Of a DNA stretch of 64,000 bases, positions 53,618 through 63,676 are shown one piece after another. Source of the DNA: Bacteroidales bacterium UBA4363. Lineage in GTDB: Bacteria > Bacteroidota > Bacteroidia > Bacteroidales > Paludibacteraceae. The notes under the pieces are model-generated. The model ran no database searches. It saw nothing but the letters and a program-made list of their open reading frames with translations, and was not told the origin of the DNA. A program made the translations under genes and the position numbers. Within the stretch, counting starts at the first letter, position 1. Each line of letters starts with the position of its first letter. The stretch spans positions 1-64,000 of the forward strand of contig DGSL01000010.1 in the NCBI GenBank assembly GCA_002393965.1. Direction: 5' to 3'.

Positions 53618-54577
53618 ATGTTTTCATTCATTCGCAATTGGACTCTACCCATTGCCATGACCATCGGAGGATTGCTCTATCTACTTTTCTCTCAGGTTGA
53701 ATTCTTTGCACCCTATCGTCATTCCATTCACATTTTTTCGGCCTTCCTCGCCCCCGTTCTTGTTTTTTTACAATTGCTTGTTACTTTTTGCAAGATATCC
53801 TTCCATGAACTTCTCCCACAGCGTTTTCATTTCACCTTGATTCTTGTCCAGTTTTTTTCAACCCTTCTTTTTTCTCTCCCCGTGATTCTATACCCTGATC
53901 TTTCAGACACAGCACGATATATTCTTGAAGGAGCAGTCATTCTATTTATCTGTCCAACTGCTACGGCAGCCGCTGTCATTACAGGAAAACTGGGCGGTTC
54001 CGCAGCGGCTCTAACCACCTATACGCTTTTCTCCAATCTACTTGCAGCCTTGGTTGTTCCCATCCTATTCCCACTTCTCAACCCCAGTGTTGACACGACC
54101 TTTCTTCAGGCATGCCGTCCTATTCTATACAAGACCATACTCTTGTTGATACTTCCATTCTTTGTTGCTGTATTCCTTCGTAGATATCTTCCCCGCATTT
54201 CCACTTTTTTAGCTACGATCCCCGACCTGGCTTTCTACCTATGGGCTATCTGTCTGACCTGCGTCATCGGCATGGCCTGTCATGCCTCATACACATCGAC
54301 AGCCTCCCTGAGTTCTCAGATTGCCATAGCCGTCACCGCCCTTGTCGTCTGTGCCATATTATTTCCATTAGGCAAGTTCATCGGTTCGCACTACCATCAA
54401 CGGATTTCATGCGGCCAAGCCTTGGGACAGAAGAACACAACTTTGGCATTATGGTTAGCCTACACCTACCTTTCCCCTATTGCTGCCTTAGGTCCGGGAG
54501 CCTACATAATCTGGCAAAACATTGTCAACTCTTTCCAACTCTATCTGAAAAGAAAAAATAGACTTAAAACCGACTAA
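53618..54577 (+). CDS. SBF-family (bile acid:sodium symporter-like) transporter
   Basis: The 319-residue membrane protein has about ten helices and matches the SBF/BASS fold (AVILFICPTATAAAVITGKL, GSAAALTTYTLFSNLLAALVVP, CGQALGQKNTTLALWLAY). Substrate is unknown; BASS proteins carry organic anions with Na+. I chose the ATG at 53618, which gives MFSFIRNWTLPIAM, over a longer frame overlapping the exosortase gene. Confidence 0.82.
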   Translation: MFSFIRNWTLPIAMTIGGLLYLLFSQVEFFAPYRHSIHIFSAFLAPVLVFLQLLVTFCKISFHELLPQRFHFTLILVQFFSTLLFSLPVILYPDLSDTARYILEGAVILFICPTATAAAVITGKLGGSAAALTTYTLFSNLLAALVVPILFPLLNPSVDTTFLQACRPILYKTILLLILPFFVAVFLRRYLPRISTFLATIPDLAFYLWAICLTCVIGMACHASYTSTASLSSQIAIAVTALVVCAILFPLGKFIGSHYHQRISCGQALGQKNTTLALWLAYTYLSPIAALGPGAYIIWQNIVNSFQLYLKRKNRLKTD

Positions 54578-54649
54578 TTGATATTCATCTGACGAATAGA
54601 CTATTAAGAAATCATGCAGTAAAATTCGCCCTTAAAAATAACATGAAAC

Positions 54650-55381
54650 ATGCAACATCTCGTCATAGACCAAGGGAATAATCATTTACATGCAGCCTTA
54701 TTTCAAGACGGAGAAATGACCCTAACTCTTTCCTCGTTCTTGCCTACAGTGTGGGATTCTATCTTTGAGAAACCCACCCGTGTCATCTATTCTTCCGTTG
54801 CCCATACAGATGAGCATCTGCTTTCCTTTGTCAAAGAGAAAGCTGTTTCCCTACACATCCTCTCTATTGACACTCCTACGCCTCTAACCATTGCCTACTC
54901 CTCCACTCTTGGCACCGATCGCATTGCAGCTGCAGTCGGAGCGTGGTCACTAGCACCCCATCAACCTTCACTGATTGTAGATCTAGGTACGGCAGCCACA
55001 TTCGATCTGATTGATGCCAACGGTTCCTTTCTTGGAGGCTCTATCTCACCGGGTTTAGAACTGAGACTTCTTTCCCTACAAGAACACACGGCACGTCTTC
55101 CTCTTGTCAATTGCACTGGACCAGTTGTGTGGCCAGCCACTGAAACAGACATCTCCTTACGTTCCGGAGCCCTATACGGATTGCTTGCAGAAATCCACTA
55201 TTATGCACATTTAGCTGATGAAATATGCAGACAGAGTGAGGTTCAAGTCATTTTAACCGGAGGCAATGCGGCTCTCTTGCAAAAGCAAAACGAATCCGCT
55301 ATCTTTGCACTCCCCCACTGTATCGTTGAACCTAACTTGACCATGATTGGTCTGAACCATATCCTTGAATACAATTCATAA
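54650..55381 (+). CDS. coaX: Type III pantothenate kinase
   Basis: The 243-residue enzyme phosphorylates pantothenate, the first step of CoA synthesis. DQGNNHLHAALF (phosphate-1 region), GTDRIAAAVGAW and DLGTAATFDLIDANGSFLGG are type III motifs of the ASKHA fold, followed by ILTGGNAA. It needs a monovalent cation and is not feedback-inhibited. Its end overlaps the next gene by 17 bp. Confidence 0.94.
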   Translation: MQHLVIDQGNNHLHAALFQDGEMTLTLSSFLPTVWDSIFEKPTRVIYSSVAHTDEHLLSFVKEKAVSLHILSIDTPTPLTIAYSSTLGTDRIAAAVGAWSLAPHQPSLIVDLGTAATFDLIDANGSFLGGSISPGLELRLLSLQEHTARLPLVNCTGPVVWPATETDISLRSGALYGLLAEIHYYAHLADEICRQSEVQVILTGGNAALLQKQNESAIFALPHCIVEPNLTMIGLNHILEYNS

Positions 55382-56627
55382 CATCCTGCGTTATCTTACG
55401 ATTGTGTTTATTCTAACGCTTTCCGCGATACCGGCATGGGCGCAGAACAACACAAATTCCCCATACACACGCTTTGGACTGGGCGAAATGGCAGACTACA
55501 CATCTGGTCGGTCCCACGCCATGGGAGGCACGTCTATCGGGGTACGCCACACGAAAGGAGTGAACGCCGTCAACCCTGCCTCGTACACAGCTATTGACTC
55601 GTTAAGTTTCGTCTTTGAGGCGGGTGCGTCTGGCAAACTATCTATCTTCTCTGATGCTGCCTCACACCATCGCACCGACTTCAACGGCAACGTAGAATTT
55701 CTCACATTGCGTTTTCCTATAGGCAATTATGTTGCTTTCTCGTGTGGTATCACTCCATATTCCTACGTGGGTTATGATTTTCCATCAAACGGAACGATTG
55801 ACATACCTGGCGGAGGAACCATACCATTTCAACGCAACTACAAAGGAAGTGGAGGTCTTCACCAACTTTATGGAGGTCTTGCGTTAAAAATCGGTACCCA
55901 TTTCTCTTTGGGAGCAAACATGTATTACCTTTTCGGAACCATCAACCACTCCCGGCAAATCACTTATGATGCCACTTACGGCACTTTCTACTCTACTCTT
56001 CAAGAATCAAAAATCAAAGTTAAGGATTTGAATTTCCGATATGGAATTCAGTATTATACTCCTTTCCTTCGCCATCATTACCTCTCCGTTGGAGCAATTT
56101 TGGAACTGAAGAACGAATTGGGTGGAGACTATACGGTTCAAACATCAACCATTGATACAGTATCCTCCAAAAACAAAAATCAGTTTGAGACCCCACTAAC
56201 ATGTGGTCTTGGTGTTTCTTACTCATACAAAGACCGCCTGAATTTAGCTGCGGACCTCCTTTGGCAGGGTTGGAACGATGCAAACTTCTTTGGCAGGAGC
56301 GATACGTTGAGTAACCGTATCCGGGCTGGAATTGGGGCCGAATACACCCCGAACCGCTATGCAAAAAGTTACCTCAAGCGAATTTCCTATCGTCTTGGTG
56401 CCAATGTTTCGGACGGATATCTGAATATCAAAGGGAATGGTTTGAAAAACTACTCTCTTACGATGGGTTTTGGATTGCCAGCCAGAGGACGTTCGATGCT
56501 GAACCTCGGTGTTGAGTACGGACATTTAGGAAATACCTCCTACGGGCAAATCAGCGAGAACTATGTGCGATTCAATTTATCTCTATCATTCGCAGAGACG
56601 TGGTTTTTCAAACGAAGGTTTGACTAA
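55365..56627 (+). CDS. Outer membrane porin-like protein (OmpP1/FadL-related)
   Basis: The 420-residue protein has a signal peptide (to about 26, AIPAWAQN). Its N-terminus NSPYTRFGLGEMAD and GRSHAMGGTSIGVRHTKGVNAVNPASYTA is the FadL-like hatch pattern (AMGG....VNPA). Repeated amphipathic strands follow, with an aromatic C-terminal strand ending WFFKRRFD. It is probably an outer membrane channel for hydrophobic compounds; the substrate is not known. It overlaps the coaX end by 17 bp, implying coupling. Confidence 0.82.
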   Translation: MNTIHNILRYLTIVFILTLSAIPAWAQNNTNSPYTRFGLGEMADYTSGRSHAMGGTSIGVRHTKGVNAVNPASYTAIDSLSFVFEAGASGKLSIFSDAASHHRTDFNGNVEFLTLRFPIGNYVAFSCGITPYSYVGYDFPSNGTIDIPGGGTIPFQRNYKGSGGLHQLYGGLALKIGTHFSLGANMYYLFGTINHSRQITYDATYGTFYSTLQESKIKVKDLNFRYGIQYYTPFLRHHYLSVGAILELKNELGGDYTVQTSTIDTVSSKNKNQFETPLTCGLGVSYSYKDRLNLAADLLWQGWNDANFFGRSDTLSNRIRAGIGAEYTPNRYAKSYLKRISYRLGANVSDGYLNIKGNGLKNYSLTMGFGLPARGRSMLNLGVEYGHLGNTSYGQISENYVRFNLSLSFAETWFFKRRFD

Positions 56628-56715
56628 ACATACAGACAAGATTCCACTGAGTCAGGGAATCGTGGCACAAAATTTGAGATTACCTCCCCAGAAAACGACA
56701 TAAAACCAACATACC

Positions 56716-58065
56716 ATGAAAAAACTTATTTTCACATTTGCAGTTACAGCTGTATCTCTGACCTCATTCGGACAGGATGCCACCGTACTAGCCACCCATC
56801 CAGACTCCATCAACCAGCGATGCAAGGAGAACAACTCTATCTATTATCAATTGTACAAGCAGAAGAACTACAAAGAAGCGTATCAGCCATGGTTAGATCT
56901 TTACACTGCTTGTCCGTCCATGACAAAGAACATCTATATACACGGACCGAAGATTCTTGATTGGAAGATCAAGAATGCGACTGATGCCTCGGAAAAGCAG
57001 GGATACTTCAACATGCTGATGAAGTTGTACGATGATCGTATTGAGTTGTACGGAACGGATAAGACCATGCCGAAATCTCAGATTCTCTTAGCGAAATCAG
57101 CGGACTACATCAACAACGACACGCCGGATGATCCTTTGAAGAAAAAAGCATATGACTGGATTGCAGAATCCATGAACGAAGTGGGAGATGCGACTGATCC
57201 TTATTATCTCCAGTACTACATGTGGATTTCATCCAATCTCTATCGTCAGAACCAATCCGAGGAGCAGTTCAACCGCCTTCTTGCAGATTTCAACAAGACA
57301 ACCGCCATTTTGGAAAAGCAAATTGCTGACTCTGCCAAGAATGCAGCACTATCTAAAAATGCCGCACAAGTAAAGGCAGCCAATGACCAAGCGGTAGCGA
57401 CAACCGGAGCACTTACGGGAGAATCTTTAGATAAGATTTACGGTCCATTGGTAGAAAAGAACAAGGCTGATATCAACTACCTGACCAACACGCTGAATCT
57501 GTATGAGAAGGTAGGAGCAACAGAAACTCCGGTCTATTATAAAGCATCGGAATATGCCTATACCATTAAGCCTACAGAGGCATCGGCAGTCGGATTGGGC
57601 AACATGTACCTTCAGAAGAAGAGTTACTCGACCGCTTTAAAATATTTTGAAGATGCGGTACAGTATTCGTCGAACAACACTCAGAAAGCCAAATACGAAT
57701 ACATGATTGCAACAATCTATTCATCTTACATGAATAATTCCTCTGCAGCACGCGAACACGCCCGTAAATCATTGCAATACAATCCAAACCAAGGCAAGCC
57801 GTACATCCTGATTGGCAAATTATATGCCGGTTCACGAGTTTCTTCGGATCCAGTGCTTGCCAAAGCCGTGTATTGGGTTGCTGTTGACAAATTCGTAAAG
57901 GCGAAGTCTGTCGATCCATCTTGTGCTGGAGAAGCTAACGGACTGATTGCTCGTTACTCCAAGTACTTCCCTGAAGACAAAGAAATCTTCATGCACCCGG
58001 ACATCAACAAAGGTTCGTCCTACACAGTAGGAGGTTGGATTGGAGAATCCACGATAGTCCGATAA
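56716..58065 (+). CDS. Secreted tetratricopeptide-repeat protein
   Basis: The 449-residue protein has a signal peptide (MKKLIFTFAVTAVSLTSFGQ) and helical repeats: YKQKNYKEAYQPWLDLYTAC near the N-terminus, a coiled central part, and KSYSTALKYFEDAVQYSSNN plus SSAAREHARKSLQYNPNQGK as TPR units. It ends GGWIGESTIVR. A conserved Bacteroidales protein in the coaX-lptC string. It is probably periplasmic; the role is unknown. Confidence 0.8.
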   Translation: MKKLIFTFAVTAVSLTSFGQDATVLATHPDSINQRCKENNSIYYQLYKQKNYKEAYQPWLDLYTACPSMTKNIYIHGPKILDWKIKNATDASEKQGYFNMLMKLYDDRIELYGTDKTMPKSQILLAKSADYINNDTPDDPLKKKAYDWIAESMNEVGDATDPYYLQYYMWISSNLYRQNQSEEQFNRLLADFNKTTAILEKQIADSAKNAALSKNAAQVKAANDQAVATTGALTGESLDKIYGPLVEKNKADINYLTNTLNLYEKVGATETPVYYKASEYAYTIKPTEASAVGLGNMYLQKKSYSTALKYFEDAVQYSSNNTQKAKYEYMIATIYSSYMNNSSAAREHARKSLQYNPNQGKPYILIGKLYAGSRVSSDPVLAKAVYWVAVDKFVKAKSVDPSCAGEANGLIARYSKYFPEDKEIFMHPDINKGSSYTVGGWIGESTIVR

Positions 58066-58073
58066 GAACCCTG

Positions 58074-58697
58074 ATGTACAGAACATATCCGAAATCACAA
58101 AAAAGAAGTCCAATCATCGCCAGTTTGGCGATGATTGGTTTTCTTCTTTGTATTCTATGTACATCGTGCAACGAAAAGGAAAGTGAATTTCAGGAAGTCA
58201 CCACTCCCCGTTTTGCACAACCACTAATGGCGGCAGACTCAGTCGTGACCATTATCTCGGACTCTGGTGTCACACGTTACCGTATCAGCACCTCCCAATG
58301 GAATGTTTACGACCATGTAGCGGATCCCTATTGGGATTTTCCTCAGGGTATCAAATTAGAGCGTTTCGATACCTTACTTCACATTGATGCTCGAATGTGG
58401 GCGGACACAGCCCATTTTCTTGAAAAAAAAGCCTTATGGGAGTTTCGCGGACATGTATCGGCTCGGAATCTCAGGGGCGAAGTATTTGAAACCTCTCAAC
58501 TTTTTTTCAATCAAGACCTTGAACGCTTTTATTCGGACCGTCTCATTCGGATTCACCAGTCCGACAAGATTCTTGTTGGAGAAGGTTTTGAGTCCAATGC
58601 GTCATTCTCCCATTACACGATCCGACATCCGAAAGGTATTTTTCCTGTACAGGACAAAGCAGACTCCGTTTCTGATTCCACAGTCATACATCCCTAA
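58074..58697 (+). CDS. lptC: LPS export protein LptC
   Basis: The 207-residue protein has an N-terminal hydrophobic segment with a lipobox-like CTSC and an LptC/OstA-type beta-jellyroll. VVTIISDSGVTRYRIST, DPYWDFPQGIKLERFD and ALWEFRGHVSARNLRGEVFETSQLFF match the family. LptC accepts lipopolysaccharide from LptBFG and passes it to LptA. I chose the ATG at 58074, 8 bp after the TPR gene stop, because the longer frame overlaps it. Confidence 0.85.
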   Translation: MYRTYPKSQKRSPIIASLAMIGFLLCILCTSCNEKESEFQEVTTPRFAQPLMAADSVVTIISDSGVTRYRISTSQWNVYDHVADPYWDFPQGIKLERFDTLLHIDARMWADTAHFLEKKALWEFRGHVSARNLRGEVFETSQLFFNQDLERFYSDRLIRIHQSDKILVGEGFESNASFSHYTIRHPKGIFPVQDKADSVSDSTVIHP

Positions 58698-58756
58698 TCT
58701 TTTAAAACAGAAAGAATTCCTCAAGGACTAAAGCACTCACCACATATCCATCCTAG

Positions 58757-60031
58757 ATGTCACCTACCCTGTTTGCTGTCTGTATCATTCTTCTTTCATT
58801 GGCATTTTCAGCCTTCTTTTCAGGCATAGAAATTGCTTTTGTATCAGCCGACCGATTAAAATTTGAGTTGGATCGTCAGAAGAACTCTATACCAAACACC
58901 CTGTTATCCTTTCTCTTTGCACGTCCACAAGACGTTCTCTCAACCATTCTTGTCGGCAACAACATAGCATTGGTCATCTATGGTCTTCAGATGGCCTATT
59001 TGCTTGAGAGCCCCCTTCAATTCATCTCACAGAATGTTGCCTTCCTCACTATTTCACAGACCATTCTCTCCACCCTACTTGTTCTTCTGGTTGGAGAATA
59101 TCTACCCAAAACTTTTTTTCGCGTTAATCCCTATTTTTGGCTTCGCCATTTTTCATTTCTTCTGCTGTCCTGCTACATTGTTCTTTGGCCAATAGCCAAA
59201 TTAACAACCCTTCTCTCCGCCCTATTTCTTTACCCATTCGGATGTAAGACACCAGGAGAGGCGCATCACGTATTCTCCCGGGCAGACCTCTATGCTTGGT
59301 TTTTACAAAACATTGAACACAGCAGACCGGAAAACATGGAATCAGAAGTACAATATTTTCGAAATGCTCTTGATTTCTCGTCCATTCGGCTCAAGGACTG
59401 CCTGATTCCCCGCAATGAAGTCGTTGCGCTTGATGAATCCACCGATTTGTCCACCCTTCGAAACACTTTTATTGAATCTGGCTTATCAAAGATCGTCATC
59501 TACCGACAGACCATCGACAACGTTCTGGGATACATTCACAACTCCGAAATGTTCCGAAATCCACAGACATGGCGTAATCATATTATCAACATACCCATCG
59601 TACCAGAGACAATGCCCGCCAATCGTCTCATGTCCCTTTTCATAAAAGAAAAACGTTCCATGGCTGTTGTCGTGGACGAGTTCGGTGGGACGGCAGGCAT
59701 TGTTACCCGAGAAGATATTGTAGAAGAAATCGTAGGGGAAATAGAAGACGAGCACGATTCCAACCAACTCATATGCAAGCAGTTGAATTCTGGAGACTAC
59801 CTTCTTTCTGGGCGCATGGAGATCGATGCCATCAATCAACGGTTCGGGTTACACATTCCTGAATCAGACGACTACGTAACCATTGCCGGCTTCATTCTTC
59901 AGTCACTCAGAGACTTTCCAAAGTTAAATGAAGAATTCGATATCGGTTCATTCCACTTCAAGATTCTTCAACTCCAATCAAACAAAATACAATTGCTGAC
60001 CCTTCGGATTCTGCCCAATGACAGTCATTAA
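58757..60031 (+). CDS. CNNM/HlyC-type protein with DUF21 and CBS domains (GldE-like)
   Basis: The 424-residue membrane protein has a DUF21 transmembrane domain (about 1-190; [30 protein letters not shown]), a CBS pair (about 210-335; [42 protein letters not shown]) and a C-terminal CorC/HlyC domain (about 345-420). Members are predicted Mg2+/Co2+ transporters; the related GldE takes part in gliding in some Bacteroidota, but no gliding genes are seen here. Confidence 0.9.
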   Translation: MSPTLFAVCIILLSLAFSAFFSGIEIAFVSADRLKFELDRQKNSIPNTLLSFLFARPQDVLSTILVGNNIALVIYGLQMAYLLESPLQFISQNVAFLTISQTILSTLLVLLVGEYLPKTFFRVNPYFWLRHFSFLLLSCYIVLWPIAKLTTLLSALFLYPFGCKTPGEAHHVFSRADLYAWFLQNIEHSRPENMESEVQYFRNALDFSSIRLKDCLIPRNEVVALDESTDLSTLRNTFIESGLSKIVIYRQTIDNVLGYIHNSEMFRNPQTWRNHIINIPIVPETMPANRLMSLFIKEKRSMAVVVDEFGGTAGIVTREDIVEEIVGEIEDEHDSNQLICKQLNSGDYLLSGRMEIDAINQRFGLHIPESDDYVTIAGFILQSLRDFPKLNEEFDIGSFHFKILQLQSNKIQLLTLRILPNDSH

Positions 60032-60266
60032 AGACTTTCAAAGAGCGAAAAACCTTTCATAAAGAGACTCACGATACATATAAATCCTTTTGCTATCCTA
60101 ATCACATTGCTACTGTTTACGTCATTCGCCTTTCCTCACCCTGTCTGTCAACGAGAAAAGGGGGAAGAAAAAACTATGATGTCAGAAAAAAAACGTATCT
60201 TCGCACGATTTTCCTATAACACCCGTTATAAAACGTCAAAAAAACAAAAAACATAACACTATAAAC

Positions 60267-62408
60267 ATGGCAACTCTTCAAAAGATTCGCAACAGAGGCG
60301 TACTGCTTCTCATCATCATCGGTGCTGCTCTTCTTGCATTCATCATCGGAGACTTTCTCAACAACTCATCCACCATTCTGAATCAGGATCGTGACAACAT
60401 TGCTGAAATAGACGGCAATGCGATCAAGTTGATGGACTATCAGAATCGTGTAGATGAATTTACGGAAGTAGTCAAGATTGAGCAGCAGACCAATTCGCTT
60501 AACGCACAAGTCAGTGAACAAATCCGTCGTCAAGTATGGAATGATATCATCACTGAGTCACTTCTCAATGAAGAGGCGGACGAACTTGGCCTCAGCGTTT
60601 CGGAGCAGGAGTTGCAGGAGCAGACCGTTGGGACTCATCCAAATCGAGTACTAGCGGGAGGGCGTCTTTTCTACAATCAGCAAGGAGGTTTTGATGTTCA
60701 GTCTCTCATAAACTATCTAAATCAGCCTGCTGCCGATGCTGCACAAGCAGAGCAGAAAGCCACGTTACAAAAATATTGGAATTTCTATCGCAATCAGGTT
60801 AAGAACAACATTCTTCAAACGAAATACAACCTCTTGCTTGCTGGTTCCATCAACGTTAACAGACTGGAAGCAAAGCAAGAATTCGCATCGCGTCAAAACA
60901 GTTCAGATGTCACCTATATTGTTAAAAACTATGGAGCCGTTGATGACAAGAAAGTGAGTGTCAGCGAAGAGGAAATTAGCAAGAAATACGAACAACTCAA
61001 GGCTCTCTTCTATCAGCCGGTACACTCAAGGGATGCAAAAATCGTATTGTTCCAGAACTCGCCTTCTCAGGATGACCAGAAGAAGGCAGAAGAATGGATC
61101 AACAAACTGCAGCCGGAATTTGCAGCAGCAGAAGACATTGCAGATTTTGCGGTTGCTAATGCCGGATCCTGCAACAATGCTCCTGTATCAGCGAATATGA
61201 TAGACCCTGACCTCAAAGAATTTGCTTTCTCTGGTTCCAAAGGTCAAACTTTTGGACCTCAGTTATTCGGCAATGTCTATAAAATGGCCCGTATAGTGGA
61301 GACCGGTATTACAGCCCCAGATTCACTCCATCTTCGTCAGATTGCCATACAAGGCAAAGACTCCGCTGAAGCAAAACAATTAGCAGATTCGATTCTCCTT
61401 GCGCTGAAAGGAGGTGCTGATTTTGCTGTTCTTGCTCAAAAATACAACGGAGGGAACGGAGATCTCGGTTGGCAGAGTGTCTATGGTATTGAATCGAACC
61501 CATCCAACGATAAATTATGCAAACAACTGCTTGCAGCGCCTGTACAACAGCCGTTCGTTTTCAACAGAGATGATAACAAAAACGTAGCAAGCATCTTTAT
61601 TGTACAAGAGCGCACCTCCAATGTCCGCAAGGTTCGTTTGGCTGTTATTCCATCGGAAATTGTGCCTAGCAAACAAACTACAGCAGCGAACTTCAACAAA
61701 GCAAAAGAATTTGCGGCGTCATGCAACAACAATGCAGACAACTTTGAGGCACAAGCCAAGAAGAAGGGTTACACGGTAGAAAACGTATCGGATCTGACAT
61801 CCGATCAGACGCGCCTCGGCATGTTGGAAAACAGCGGAGATGTCATCAACTGGGTTCTTGGTCCAAAAACAGAGCAAGGGGACGTTTCTGACGTATTCGA
61901 CTGTGGAGAGACCTTTATTGTTGCAGCCGTATCGGGTATTCATGAAAAGGGTTACCGCACGCTTGAGGACGAGCAAGTAAAGAACTACGTCAAGCAAGAA
62001 GCCTTGAAAGATAAGAAAGCCGAGTTCATCACCAAGGAGATGGCGGGAACCACAGACATCAATGCTTTGGCATCGAAGTTGGGTATACAGACATCACAGG
62101 CACAAAATGTCAAATTCACCGACCACGTATTCGGCACATCTGGATATGAGCCAGCTGTTATTGGAGCTACAGCCTTCACGGAGGCAGGAAAGACTTCGGC
62201 TCCTATCAAAGGAGAGAACGGCATTTATGTAGTGAAGGTAGACAAGAAATACGGAACGGGAGAAACCTTCGATGAGAAGACCGAGGGGAACCAATTGCTT
62301 ATCCGTTATCGAAGTGCCATCAGCAGTAACGACATCTTCAACGGAGCCCTTGGAGCGCTTTATCGTGCTGCCGAAGTAAAAGACAACCGCTCCGCTCTGT
62401 TGCGTTAA
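60267..62408 (+). CDS. ppiD: PpiD/SurA-like periplasmic peptidylprolyl isomerase
   Basis: The 713-residue protein has an N-terminal membrane anchor (about 12-30, GVLLLIIIGAALLAFIIGDF), a SurA-like N domain, and a parvulin domain (about 345-445; LHLRQIAIQGKD, GADFAVLAQKYNGGNGDLGW) with further chaperone-like helical segments. It assists folding of outer membrane proteins in the periplasm. A gap of 235 bp precedes it; a box resembling TATCTTCG lies at about 60195. Confidence 0.9.
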   Translation: MATLQKIRNRGVLLLIIIGAALLAFIIGDFLNNSSTILNQDRDNIAEIDGNAIKLMDYQNRVDEFTEVVKIEQQTNSLNAQVSEQIRRQVWNDIITESLLNEEADELGLSVSEQELQEQTVGTHPNRVLAGGRLFYNQQGGFDVQSLINYLNQPAADAAQAEQKATLQKYWNFYRNQVKNNILQTKYNLLLAGSINVNRLEAKQEFASRQNSSDVTYIVKNYGAVDDKKVSVSEEEISKKYEQLKALFYQPVHSRDAKIVLFQNSPSQDDQKKAEEWINKLQPEFAAAEDIADFAVANAGSCNNAPVSANMIDPDLKEFAFSGSKGQTFGPQLFGNVYKMARIVETGITAPDSLHLRQIAIQGKDSAEAKQLADSILLALKGGADFAVLAQKYNGGNGDLGWQSVYGIESNPSNDKLCKQLLAAPVQQPFVFNRDDNKNVASIFIVQERTSNVRKVRLAVIPSEIVPSKQTTAANFNKAKEFAASCNNNADNFEAQAKKKGYTVENVSDLTSDQTRLGMLENSGDVINWVLGPKTEQGDVSDVFDCGETFIVAAVSGIHEKGYRTLEDEQVKNYVKQEALKDKKAEFITKEMAGTTDINALASKLGIQTSQAQNVKFTDHVFGTSGYEPAVIGATAFTEAGKTSAPIKGENGIYVVKVDKKYGTGETFDEKTEGNQLLIRYRSAISSNDIFNGALGALYRAAEVKDNRSALLR

Positions 62409-62424
62409 TCCTACAACGAACCCA

Positions 62425-63450
62425 ATGGATTCCTTCATAGGGAAAACATTAGAAGAACTGAAGTCCATAGTCTCCGGCTATGGACTTCCCTCTTTTTCTG
62501 CGAAGCAGATTGCGCAATGGATCTACGTCAAGCGTTGTGACACGATAGATGGTTTCAGTAATCTATCACAGAAGAACAGAGCCTTGTTATCGGAGCATTA
62601 CCAAGTAGGTCTGACAAAGCCAGTTGGATCTGCCCGATCCAAAGATGGTACGATCAAATACCTTTTCCAGACCCAGCATGGGTTGATAGAGACCGTATAC
62701 ATACCGGAAGAAGACCGCGCGACACTCTGCGTTTCGTGTCAGGTCGGATGCAAGATGAACTGTTCTTTCTGCATGACAGGCAGGATGGGGTTTCATGGTT
62801 CTTTGTCATCGGCTGAGATTCTAAATCAAATACTCTCGATACCAGAATCGAAGAAACTGACCAATATTGTATTCATGGGAATGGGCGAGCCGATGGACAA
62901 TATTGACCAAGTTCTTCGAGCGACCGAGATCCTGACTTCGGACTACGGATTAGCTTGGTCCCCTAAACGCATCACGGTCTCGACCGTAGGTCTATTGCCT
63001 GGTCTGCGACGTTTATTAACCGAATCACAGTGTCATATTGCCGTATCGTTGCACAATCCCATCGGAGAAGAGCGACAGGAACTGATGCCAGTACAAAAGG
63101 CCTACCCTATTGCCGATGTTGTAACGTTGTTGCGTCAGTACGACTTCAGTCATCAACGTCGTATCTCTTTCGAATATACTCTATTTGAAGGCGTCAATGA
63201 CACCTCACGTCATGCAGCGGCGTTACTGCGTCTGTTGCGTGGTTTAGAATGCCGTGTCAACCTAATCCATTTCCATCCGATTCCAGAATCGTCACTAAGG
63301 CCGACAGACAGCAGAAACATGGAACGATTCCGTGACTACCTGAACGAAAATGGTTTGACCACCACCATACGTCGATCACGAGGACAAGACATTGAAGCGG
63401 CGTGCGGTCTGTTATCTACCCAAGAGCAGGAACGCCACAAAAAGGATTGA
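62425..63450 (+). CDS. rlmN: 23S rRNA (adenine2503-C2)-methyltransferase RlmN
   Basis: The 341-residue radical SAM enzyme methylates A2503 of 23S rRNA and A37 of some tRNAs. The cluster motif is CKMNCSFC, and MGMGEPMDN is the SAM region. The conserved C-terminal Cys is in AACGLL. Dual-specificity RlmN is the usual form. It follows ppiD by 16 bp. Confidence 0.96.
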   Translation: MDSFIGKTLEELKSIVSGYGLPSFSAKQIAQWIYVKRCDTIDGFSNLSQKNRALLSEHYQVGLTKPVGSARSKDGTIKYLFQTQHGLIETVYIPEEDRATLCVSCQVGCKMNCSFCMTGRMGFHGSLSSAEILNQILSIPESKKLTNIVFMGMGEPMDNIDQVLRATEILTSDYGLAWSPKRITVSTVGLLPGLRRLLTESQCHIAVSLHNPIGEERQELMPVQKAYPIADVVTLLRQYDFSHQRRISFEYTLFEGVNDTSRHAAALLRLLRGLECRVNLIHFHPIPESSLRPTDSRNMERFRDYLNENGLTTTIRRSRGQDIEAACGLLSTQEQERHKKD

Positions 63451-63487
63451 GCATTCTCCGCATCTTGTTTTTCCCATGCTTTATCCT

Positions 63488-63495
63488 TATCTTTG
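63488..63495 (+). promoter_or_regulatory. -7 box before the DUF4837 gene
   Basis: TATCTTTG matches TAnnTTTG; a CTTG lies about 20 bp upstream. The leader to the ATG at 63677 is about 175 nt and shows no clear structure. Confidence 0.5.
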
Positions 63496-63676
63496 AAGTC
63501 TTTCATACATACAGGTATCGAGCCTCCCTTTCTGAATTATTCAATATAGTGCGAGAACAATTCTGTAAAGTCAGACCGTGACGATATGCATGACAAAGCA
63601 TCCCTCATTTTGATGCCTTGTCACTTTCAAGAGAAACCACCATTAAAACAACCCCATAGAACCACTACATCCAGTC